From Catonia carolina (lineage: Eukaryota; Arthropoda; Insecta; Hemiptera; Achilidae), in the NCBI GenBank assembly GCA_035578175.1, contig JAQMRL010000001.1, forward strand, positions 372,985,720 to 373,049,719: a stretch of 64,000 nt of DNA, given 5' to 3'. Under the pieces are notes generated by a model that was not told the DNA's origin, did no database searches, and saw only the letters and a list, made by a program, of their open reading frames with translations. A program made the position numbers and the translations under genes. Positions within the stretch are counted from its first letter, which is position 1, and every line of letters begins with the position of its first letter. Positions 55,670 to 64,000 of this stretch are shown one piece after another.

Positions 55670-56727
55670 AAGCAAAGATGAGATAATCTGAATAATGTCC
55701 TTAGAATTAAAATATAAACCACACTCAGTAGTGTGTTTCAATGAGACTAAACTTTGAAGGAACAATATACAATACATGTTCAAAACTAAACTTGATGAAC
55801 GGTGAATCAATATCTTGAAACACAAAGTTGTTGAAGCTGGAGATGACGATGACAGAGATGATGATGATGCCTATTATGAGATGACGATGACTACTAAATT
55901 AGTTGTAGTTGAATAGAAAATAAAAAGAAAAAAAAGCTTTATATGATTAACAAAACCGTAAAGGTAAGTCTAATGTTTTAAAACGTTTCAGTCTGTGAGT
56001 ATCTTCACTGTGTTCGAGGAGGTTAATGCTAATGGATTCTGATGGTCTTCTAGCTTTTGTAAACGTTTTTCGCTACGTTGTTTAATTTCTTCATTTATGA
56101 AAGACAGGTTTAGATCGTTGTGTAATATTTCACTGGTTACCTACCGTGGGGCTGCAGTGATTATTAGTCTCAGGCATTTTGATTGAAAGCGCTGCTGTAT
56201 TTCTATTGATGAACTAGCAGTACCTCATAGCTCTAACCCATACGTCCAAACTGGTTTGAGTATTACTTTGTATACGAGTAATTTATTTTCAAGGGAAAGT
56301 TGAGACTTACTGCCTAAGAGCCAGAACAATTGACGTAACTTCAGCCCAAGTTGCTTTCGTTTCGTCCATCTATGACTTCACGTGAGTCTTCGATCTAAAT
56401 GCAAACCCAGATATTTAACTTCCTCCTTCTGCGGGATTACTGTACTGTTCAATCTGACCACTGGACATGTTGGTTTCTTTAATGTAAACGTTAAGTGTGT
56501 TGACTTATCCTCAATAATCTTCACTCTCCATTTCCTCCACCATTTGTGTATGTTGTCAAGATGGGTCACTTCTCCGAGGAACATGTCGGAGAAGCGTCCG
56601 CTGCTAAAATCGCTGTGTCATCTGCGAACGTTGCCTTCATTACAGATTCATGTTCTGGAAGGTCGGCTATATAAAGCGTATATAAGAATGAGCTCAAAAT
56701 GCTGCCTTGAGGAACGCCGGAATTTAT
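55670..56727 (-). pseudogene. Jockey-like LINE, reverse transcriptase remnant with 3' UTR
   Basis: The minus strand from 56727 reads GVPQGSILSSFLYTLYIADL, then the catalytic FADDTAILAAD, KWRVKIIEDKSTHLTFTLKK, KYLGLHLDRRLT, a TGA for the expected Trp, RKQLGLKL, KLLVYKVILKPVWTYG, QRFQSKCLRL, and after further damage HQNPLAL and LKRFKTLDLPLRF. These are RT blocks from PQG to the C-terminus of jockey-clade ORF2. A 3' UTR with a GAT-rich block follows to about 55670. 5' truncated, with several stops and shifts. Confidence 0.88.
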
Positions 56728-56924
56728 ATAGTAGAAATTGGAAAAGAAATTATCATATAACTTGGAAGAAACGATTTGAAAGATAGTTGCTTAACTCATA
56801 GCCAGGTTTATGACAAGGTACTTAAGTAGTTTTAATAAAAACTAATGAACATACACAACCGGTTAAAAGTATGTAATAGTAACTCTTCTAGTGATACTTT
56901 TTGTTTATTTTTTTCACTTATTTT

Positions 56925-57072
56925 AGTTTTTTTTAATCGCGTAAATGTTTAGATCACAAGCGACTACTGAAGGTTTTGATAGGTTTCAACTTGTTCAAAA
57001 TTTAGACCCTAGTCAGAAATCAAATCTAAGACCTTCAGCGTTGTAGTCTAGTGCGCTAACCACGACTTAACA
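56925..57072 (-). mobile_element. tRNA-derived SINE S1, decayed copy
   Basis: Plus strand shows ATCACAAGCGACTACTGAAG, then AAAATTTAGACCCTAGTCAG, a decayed B-box complement (AAATCAAATCT) and CTAGTGCGCTAACCACGACT. Confidence 0.7.
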
Positions 57073-57489
57073 ATTCTTAGCAACTATCTAACACCTAATT
57101 GAGATGGCTGCTCTGAAGGCCATTCAAAAATTAAAATAATAAATTCAGCCATTAATTGGCAAGAATCATTAAGCAATGCCATCATTGTCTTCAAGGAATA
57201 GAAACAACAATTTGGTTCCCTTCGATGATTCAGCCTCTGTACATAATCGATTGCTTAACTGAAGCTTTTAGTTCTGATTCCCTAAAATTTACGTGACGGG
57301 AACTGGCTACACGTAAAAAGTGTTATTACACTTCTCACCAAAGTCGTTAATGATGAAACAGTTGTTGAATCTAAGTAAAAAAAATCCCTTTCATCAGACA
57401 ACGGGTCTCATGACTGTGGCAATTTTTAAAAAGCTTACCACCTATGACCTATGGCAAAAACCATTAGAGATTTCTTTATCTACTCTTCA
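57073..57489. other. No gene seen
   Basis: A 71-codon frame at 57320-57535 has no recognisable content. Possibly old repeat. Confidence 0.3.
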
Positions 57490-57519
57490 AAGAGGAATCA
57501 ATGACAGTATTTTTGTTTC

Positions 57520-57870
57520 CAAAATCCGACTTTGATTTCTTGACTTCCAGTCGAAACCAGAACTTCTAACTTTTGAAGCAGATTACGAATCCAAAAACCA
57601 TTTGTTGTTATCTCCTGTTGTTTCTTGACTTCCGGTTTTGGCCCACTAACTTTTTGTGTAGATTACGAATCCGGAAACCGTTTGTTGCTCTCTTGTAGTT
57701 TCTGACTTTGATTTCTTGACTTCCGTTTTGTGCCACTTCCGGTCAAAACCGGAACTTTAAACCAAATTAAGGCCCACTAATTTTTTGAGTAAATTACGAA
57801 TCCGAAAACCGTTTGTTGTTATCTCTTGTAGTTTCTGACATCTGGGTCTGACACACGGACGTATGGACAA
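57520..57870. repeat. Imperfect tandem repeat, unit about 85-120 bp
   Basis: GATTACGAATCC..AAACC.TTTGTTGT (or close variants) recurs at about 57580, 57662 and 57792, each followed by CTC.TGT.GTTTCT. GACTTCC and TTTGATTTCTTGACTTCC blocks recur between. Three diverged units. Confidence 0.75.
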
Positions 57871-57984
57871 AAGAAAATGATGATAACAATTTTAAAAATT
57901 CCCACCAATAATCAACTTTTAATTACTTCGTACCTTTACAAACAAAAATAAATCCAGTGAACAAAGTTTTTTTTCTTTGTTTAT

Positions 57985-58534
57985 TTAAAACAAAAGTTGT
58001 ACATCTTTTAATTTTCAATAAATTTTATTAATACACTTTGTCGTAAAATGCATACTAAGGCTAAAATCTTTAAAAAAATCGATTTTTTTTACAGATTTTC
58101 ATGAAAAAAAAATAGAAAATCACTAATTATCGCTAAACTAAGAGTTAAACTAAACAATGTTTGAAATAAAAGTTGCAAGATTTCAAATTCTCTATAACTT
58201 TTGTTATAGGTTATACATTTTTGCGCTAAAATGCATATTAAAGTCGCAGTCTTAAAAAAACATTTGTTCTTCGAGATCACAGCCTTCCCAAAAATTTCAG
58301 CAGACATGACGCCTACCCTATAATTTAGAGTATAAAAAACATAGTAAATGAGACAATTGTTAAAAAAATCGTAGGAGCCGTTTTTGAGAAAATCGCAAAA
58401 ACGTAAAAAATGACACGAATATACTATACTACTTCCGGTAAACCGATTTTGATGAAAATGTTCGTGTCGGGTCGTCTAGTAGTGCCTAACTTGAGTTTCA
58501 AGTTCGTACGATGTTCCGTCCTTGAGATATTCTG

Positions 58535-58588
<54 letters not shown>

Positions 58589-58723
58589 AATCGCTAAAAA
58601 CATGTTTTCTGGGTTCAGGGGGTCTGAAAATGTGTAGATCCGGTGAAAACTCGATTTCGGAAAATCGACATAAAAACAATACTTTCCTTCCTATAAATTA
58701 ATACAGGCAAGAGAAAGTAAAAA
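57985..58723 (-). mobile_element. Helentron/HINE-like element, truncated copy 14
   Basis: Lacks the native 3' third. It starts in the AAAGTTGTACATCTTTT block and runs to GGCAAGAGAAAGTAAAAA. It carries a clean (CA)n at about 58536-58586. Confidence 0.88.
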
Positions 58724-59260
58724 CAGGAATTAAATGTAATAACAAAACTAAATATTCAAAAACATTACAATAACGAAAAACTATATGTTCGCTCACAATT
58801 TTTACAAAAAAAACTATTTTATTTACAATAGTTAACTAGGTTAATCAATCCATAGTTGTAATGATAACTTAAAAAAGTTAATGCATCTAAAATAGCAAAC
58901 AATAGAACAAAAAATGCATGCAAAATTGGAGTGATTTATTAAAAACTGTTAAAAGATTTAAACAAACTACGAATAGAGAATACCACATGTTGTTCAAATC
59001 AAATTGGTTGACGTTAAAAAATAAATAATCCTTTTGGAAAAACGCCATACGCAACAATTTAACAACTGTGTAAAATATTATATTATGAAATATTTAAAAT
59101 GTACCGTTTAAAATATAAACAATATTGTTTTCTAGATTACTTAGTACATCCGAACTGTCTGTAAGGGTTAAAAATAGTATACTTTTCAATACCTTTCATT
59201 TTTTATAATACGTATTAAGAAACTTTAGTTACAGTTTTGTAACTGTATAATACATTATTT
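58724..59260. other. AT-rich, no gene seen
   Basis: Nothing recognised. Confidence 0.4.
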
Positions 59261-59653
59261 GCCCATAACAGGTTGGTGGAGTGTCATTTGCACTCGATCT
59301 GCTAGTTCCAGGGCTACAAAAAATAGTTCTGTTTGTTATCACATGTCAGCGAATTATATTATGACTGAAGCATTTAAGAACAGAAGAGGAAGAGGCGTAA
59401 AATACACTAGTCAGAGTTATCTTCTCTGAGAGTAATGAATTTCATTATATAGCCAGACCCTGTGGTGAATGAAGTGAAGGTGACATTTGTACGGTGGAAA
59501 GTAGATGCTTTCCGGAGGGCGTGGAATGCTGATAAGCATAGGCTACTTTTCCACTTGGTGAGAAAAGCAAGTGTAAACCACCCCACTCCTCGTTTTACTT
59601 TATAAAGCCTCTAGAGGTTCAAACCAGCCTCTTGGCTGATGACCTAAACACCA
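59261..59653 (+). repeat. GAAA-hairpin/(AAC)-tail repeat, copy I
   Basis: Full-length: head GCCCATAACAGGTTGGTGGA to tail GATGACCTAAACACCAATA. Hairpin altered to CAGCCTCTTGGCTG, still pairing. Confidence 0.88.
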
Positions 59654-59764
59654 ATACATTATTAATAATAAATAAGACTGATTTGATTCGCTTAAAAGAT
59701 AAATTGTTTAAGCACACAAAAAAAGTGTTCGGTTTGTTGGTTCATTTTTTGTCATGTTTGAGAG

Positions 59765-59942
59765 CATTATTTCTTTAGTTTAACTAAAGTCACATTAAAA
59801 TCTTGGTTATTTATACGTGACTACGTTGGATTAAAGAACGACGGGTTTGAACTTGTAGTAATTTTTCTGACCGTAGCTAGGGATCGAACCCGGGACCTCT
59901 ACTTTGCAACGTAACACGCTACCTACTAGGCCCCGGAGTAAA
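59765..59942 (-). mobile_element. tRNA-derived SINE, type S1
   Basis: B-box complement GGATCGAACCC near 59880-59890 with GTAGCTAGGG before it. Head complement ends CTACCTACTAGGCCCCGGAG. Tail diverged. Confidence 0.8.
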
Positions 59943-60794
59943 AAAATAATTTTACTCAAAGAATTCCTGTTTAACCGGATTCCCCTCATTCGGAATTCCG
60001 AATTTTCTGGACTGATCTTAAGACATTTTTATGATGATTTTGTCATTATCAAAACAAACTGTCATTAGATAACTACTTCTTCGTACATTATTAAAATTGA
60101 GTTTTCTCTTTTTCAGATTTTCAGTTATCCGAACCAGGCTCGATCTTTAAAAGTCAGATTGAATGGAAAATTACGGCAATGGTAAATGTAACATTAACAG
60201 AAACGAAACCAGAATATGCAGACTACAGAAAGGAAATTACATGAATAACTTTCATTTATTTTTCTGTAACAACAATTCATAAAAATCGGAAAATGAAAGT
60301 CGTGATAATGTTACTTCGTGTTATTCAGTGTGCATGAACAAAATTAAGATCTTTATAACAGAACTGTAGAACTTGCATTAAAGAGTAATCTGTTTGGAAA
60401 CATTTATATCGTTATTCATAAAATCTTGTCCTAGGTCAAGAAACTAATCTTTATTTCCTTGAATAAATTATTCTGTCGACAAAAATGTAATAAGAATTTG
60501 TATTACATTAAATAACTGTTATAAAATACTCCACACAGAAACAGTCACGAACTTTACGGGTAGTAGGACAGGCTGTGACATAATAATCGATACATCCACT
60601 GCATTTGTACTTAAAATTTGCCAATAATGTTAGCCAAATAACACGTCAGTCTCTTCCATAGTTTGGCAGTATGCAAATGTTGAACTTTATCCTAAATATT
60701 ATAACCCTTAATGACTTACTAAAGTCCGTTTCGGGATCTGGGTAAAATCAATAATTAACAAATTATCGTTTAAAATTACACCTAAATATTTTTT
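59943..60794. other. No gene seen
   Basis: Nothing recognised. Confidence 0.4.
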
Positions 60795-60893
60795 ACTCAG
60801 TGAGGAAGGAAATAGTAAACCACCTCACTCCTCGTTTTACTTAGTAAAATATCTACAGGTTCAAACAACCTTTCGGCTGATGACCTAAACAAC
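60795..60893 (+). repeat. GAAA-hairpin/(AAC)-tail repeat, truncated copy J
   Basis: Keeps only the last approximately 100 bp, from ACTCAGTGAGGAAGG to CTGATGACCTAAACAACA. It breaks at almost the same internal place as copy D. Confidence 0.82.
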
Positions 60894-61588
60894 ATTCAAA
60901 AGTCTAACGGTTCGTAAAACTTCAAATCATAGCATTAAGATTTCTTAACAGTATATACAGATCAAAGGCAGAAAGTATAAACAAATAATGAATTTTTTTT
61001 TAATAATGATCTAACACTTAAAAATATAACGTACGTATGAGTGGCGCCAAAAATATAGTACTACAATGTTTGGCTGCGGTTCTAAGAAGCGAAAACCAAA
61101 AGTAACGTGAATAACTGGGATAAGGACGGAACTGACAACAGAGCTAAAAAAAGGGGAAGTTCCAAGAAGCCCTCTAAGAATAAGACAGTCTTAAAAGATT
61201 TATTTTAAACACATCTGCTTCATCCCTCCCATTTTGTAAGTGACATCAACCCGACGCAATTATCGGACATTTTACGCTCATTCTAAGTGTTTGCACACAC
61301 AAACACACGAAGTACAATTTTATAAATGACCCTTACGATGTTAAATAATAGGCTATCTAGACAGTAAGCGCTCTTCTGAGGGACGCATTCGACAAAGTAG
61401 AAGGACAGTATAAAAACAAATGACAATACTACTAATAGTACTACTACACTCATCGATACATTTTATTGGCAACGAAAATAATACTGTCAGAGTAAATTAT
61501 TTGTTCAGACGGTCAAGGCTCATTGTTTCTTAGAATGTAACCTACCTCCAAATAAATTTAGTTTAAATTAAATTATAAATTAAAACGT
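60894..61588. other. No gene seen
   Basis: A GC-richer patch (61030-61300) without a long frame. Unrecognised. Confidence 0.35.
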
Positions 61589-61760
61589 TGGCCACCTTCG
61601 TAGCGTAGTGGTAGCGCGCTTGCCTACCACGCAGAAGTCCCGGGTTCGATTTCCGGGCAGTGTCTGGAAATTTTCACAAGTTAAAACTCACTGTTCCATA
61701 TCCAACCGTAGTTTCTAGTGACCGAGCTGTTGATGCGTCTTTAAATAAACTAAAAAAAAA
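61589..61760 (+). mobile_element. tRNA-derived SINE S1, best copy
   Basis: A box TAGCGTAGTGG (61601-61611), B box GGTTCGATTTC (61643-61653), then GTCTGGAAATTTTCACAAGT, CTAGTGACCGAGCTGTTGAT and A-rich end. The tRNA-like head is flanked by TGGCCACC. Promoter boxes are intact. Confidence 0.88.
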
Positions 61761-61849
61761 TACCTAATAGATAAAAAAAATTAACGTTAGAATTTCTAAT
61801 GTATTACTTTAACGTTTTATTTTCTACTTTAATAAACTGGATTCCGGGC

Positions 61850-62100
61850 CAGCCCAGTTAGACACTGGTAGAGAGTTGCTAGTATTTGTTGAGTAACACC
61901 GGTTGGGCAAGCAACTTTGTATGGTGACCAGCTGACAGCCATTCCTGAACAAACTGCACTGGGGAGTTCCTATTCAAAAATTCGTGCAAAATCACGTTAA
62001 AAAATACAGCGAAAAGTAGCGATAAAATTGGGTGGTTTTCAATAGAGCAAAGTTCCCGGTAAGAAAAGCTAAAAAAAAATAAATAATAAATTAGACTAAT
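61850..62100. repeat. Unclassified interspersed repeat X, copy 2
   Basis: Longer copy of the repeat at 49580. It includes CCGGGCCAGCCCAGTTAGAC before the shared core. The minus-strand frame 61879-62115 is part of it and not a gene. Confidence 0.65.
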
Positions 62101-62126
62101 ATATAAATATACCATGTAGATATATA

Positions 62127-63179
62127 CAGTAAAATCTCTCTATTGCGGAACTCTCTATAGCGGAAATCTCTCTTTAGCGGCATTATTTGCCGACCCCGAC
62201 CATTTCGTATACTACGGTAATGTATTTAGCTCTCGTTATAGCGGCACAAAAATTTCTCTATAGCGGCTAAACAATATCTTCAGGATATGGATTTAGACGC
62301 CTACGTAGGGGCAGACAATGAATTAGTCACTTCATCACTTAGCTACTTCACTTTGCAGTAATCGAAAATGTCTTAGGCCAAAATAACGAGGAAGAAAGTG
62401 AAGATGACGATGAATTGGAAACAGAAATGGTGCCCCTTCAAGTAAAAAGGCACTAGACGCTATTATTGTTGTTTCCACGTACTGTCATTGCCAATATGTA
62501 AATGAAAATTTACAAGTTTTAAACATTGAAAATGAGATTGAAGAGATGTTTTATGAATTGAAAACGAAACAAAATTTACAACTTATTTTACGAAATTAAA
62601 TGTACTTCACAATCATAGTTTCCTTAATAACGAAAAAATATACCTATACTGTACTGTATATTTTTTTGTGTTTGCGAAGCCTATGTTTTAGGATATTTCA
62701 ATTGTATGTATCCTATATTTATTACTGTTCAGTGAAAAACGAGTTTCAGTGCTAATTAATTTTAGGCTATCTATTACGGTATGTAGTACTGTATAAATGA
62801 TTATTGAAAAAAGTTCAATACGAAAAGTGAAATTCTATTGTTAAATATTAGTAACACAACATCGAATAAAACCAGTTTGTATCCTAATTTCTTGTTAAGT
62901 TAATAACCTACACTTTATGTAATTAATTTAAATATCTCACTGTAGGCTATTGAAGTAATTTACTGTATTAAACATTCGTCATAAAGTTATCTATTCAGTA
63001 GTTTTTCAAAAACTTATTCCATGCACCATTTACATACGCATATAAGTTATTTTGTACAGCAAAATTAGTACTCCAACTTCCCCCCCGCCGTTAATTACTC
63101 GCTCTCTCTATAACGGAATTCTTTTTATAGCGGCGGTACCTCATGGTCCCTTCAATTCCGCTATAGAGAGATTTTACTG
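62127..63179 (+). mobile_element. pogo/Tigger-like DNA transposon, degenerate
   Basis: The terminal inverted repeats CAGTAAAATCTCTCTAT..GCGGA (start) and TCC-GCTATAGAGAGATTTTACTG (end) are flanked by TA on both sides (62125-62126, 63180-63181). Inside, near 62330-62460, an acidic stretch (NNEEESEDDDELETE) is followed by PLQVK; it looks like the C-terminal tail of a pogo/CENP-B-type transposase. The HTH and DDD core are gone. CTATAGCGG motifs are repeated near both ends. Non-functional. Confidence 0.82.
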
Positions 63180-63185
63180 TATATA

Positions 63186-64000
63186 ACGGGTGATTCAAAA
63201 AGAGCGCCGGTTTTTAAACGGCTGGTAAATTTTTGTTTATCGGTTGGCAACATTGTTAGACCTCATTTCTATTTCGGAGCACATTCCGATTGACGATTCA
63301 GTTGTATTTTCTCTTGTTCCCAGTGTAGTACTCTCGCAGTCTGTGTCTAACCATGGAGAAGTTTACTATTGCACAACGAGTGTTAATCGTCAAAACATTT
63401 TACCAGAGTGGAGAGAGTTATGCGGCTACTGTCAGGCGACTTCGCGGTACTCTTGGACGTAATGAAGCACCGAATGAATCAACAGTTCGCAGGCTCATGA
63501 AAAAGTTTTTTGAGACGGGTTCAACAGTCGACCTTAAAAGTTCTGGACGTCGTCGTTCTGGCCGAACTGAGCAGAACGTTGCGTTGGTTCGTGATAGTGT
63601 GGCTCTTAGCCCAGCAAAATCAATACGTCGCCGTTCTCAACAATTGGGTTTACGATGTTCTTCTGTACGGAGAATTCTTCGGTACGATCTCCAATATCAC
63701 CCGTATAAAATTCAGTTGCTGCACGAGAAACAATGTTGTTGCTCCGTGAACGGTTCCAGGATCGCATCATTTCTCGTAATTCCGACCATCAATGGCCACC
63801 AAGGTCGTGTGACTTGACGCCTTGTGACTTTCATCTTTTGGGTCATCTGAAGTCATTGGTGTATGCCAATAAACCCCGAAACATCAATGACTTGAAGGAG
63901 GAAATTCGACGGGTTATCGGGCAAATGGAAGTCGAAACTTGTCGTGCAGTAATATCCAGTTTCATGGACAGAGTTGATGCGTGCCAGCGCAGTAGAGGAG
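63186..64000 (+). mobile_element. mariner-like element with internally deleted transposase, runs off the window
   Basis: A terminal motif ACGGGTGATTCAAAAAGAGC lies at about 63187. It directly follows the pogo-like element with only a few bases between. The right end is outside the window. Confidence 0.8.
63353..64000 (+). pseudogene. mariner-like transposase, internal deletion and frameshift
   Basis: From the ATG at 63353 the frame gives an N-terminal helix-turn-helix (FTIAQRVLIVKTFYQSGESY, ATVRRLRG) and a second basic segment ending near KIQLLHEKQ. The middle, including the first two catalytic Asp residues, is deleted. From about 63735 a different frame continues with HQWPPRSCDLTPCDFHLLGH, then YANKPRNINDLKEEIRR, the C-terminal part around the third catalytic residue. 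This layout (HTH of the DUF4817 type plus DLTPCDF) is common in insect genomes. It cannot make an active enzyme. Confidence 0.85.

Noticed and set aside
61879..62115. Minus-strand 78-codon hydrophobic frame
   Set aside because: Lies inside the unclassified repeat X, and the second copy at 49580 does not keep the frame.
63353..63817. Intact 154-aa host DNA-binding protein
   Set aside because: The C-terminal 30 residues result from a frame change after an internal deletion. Downstream sequence in another frame restores the transposase C-terminus, so this is a broken transposase.

Overview
This is an AT-rich, repeat-packed stretch of a eukaryotic nuclear genome, most likely an arthropod and probably an insect. 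The basis is jockey-type LINE fragments, tRNA-derived SINEs, pogo and Tc1/mariner relics, and Helentron-type (DINE-1-like) elements with internal microsatellites. I cannot name the species. Only one piece of host coding sequence is convincing: a 32-codon first coding exon on the minus strand (2067-2162) that opens a PDZ domain of the GGAPWGF type (shroom / synaptopodin-2 / PDZ-LIM relatives) and ends exactly at a GTAAGT donor. The gene continues off the left end of the window, so nearly all the rest is its upstream intron or flank.

The centrepiece is a complete Ty3/gypsy LTR retrotransposon on the minus strand (22613-29437). It has two 610-bp LTRs that look identical by eye, a 4-bp ACAC target duplication, a polypurine tract, and an intact gag and pol. 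Gag (400 aa) starts with a SAP-like motif and ends with a CCHC knuckle. Pol has a second CCHC knuckle, DSG protease, RT (FLDD), RNase H, HHCC/DDE integrase and a GPY/F module. Pol has no ATG. It is in the -1 frame relative to gag, and the last gag codons form a textbook A_AAA_AAC slippery heptamer directly before the TAG, followed after 8 nt by a stem that can form a pseudoknot. The 3' untranslated region holds three tandem units, each able to fold as an H-type pseudoknot with the same geometry and with compensating base changes between units. These two RNA structures are the most interesting signals in the window.

Most of the remaining sequence is non-autonomous repeats. (1) A Helentron/HINE-like family of about 0.95 kb when complete has at least 15 full or partial copies. 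Its marks are subterminal inverted repeats ACTTTCTCTTGCC / GGCAAGAGAAAGT, a 5' palindrome, a GT/CA microsatellite and a 3' hairpin; one pair is head-to-tail, one pair is inverted, and one pair is duplicated with its spacer. (2) A family of about 390 bp has ten copies, an (AAC)n-like 3' end, a GAAA-tetraloop hairpin and copies truncated at the other end. (3) At least four tRNA-headed SINE types have heads and tails that occur in different combinations. (4) There are relics of jockey LINEs, another LINE type, a foldback TA-flanked MITE, a pogo-like element, an internally deleted mariner-like transposase at the right edge, and a possible hAT end.

No rRNA genes, CRISPR arrays or functional tRNA genes were seen. 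Small open frames outside the LTR element are nearly all chance or repeat-derived. Repeat boundaries are by eye and accurate to a few to tens of bases.
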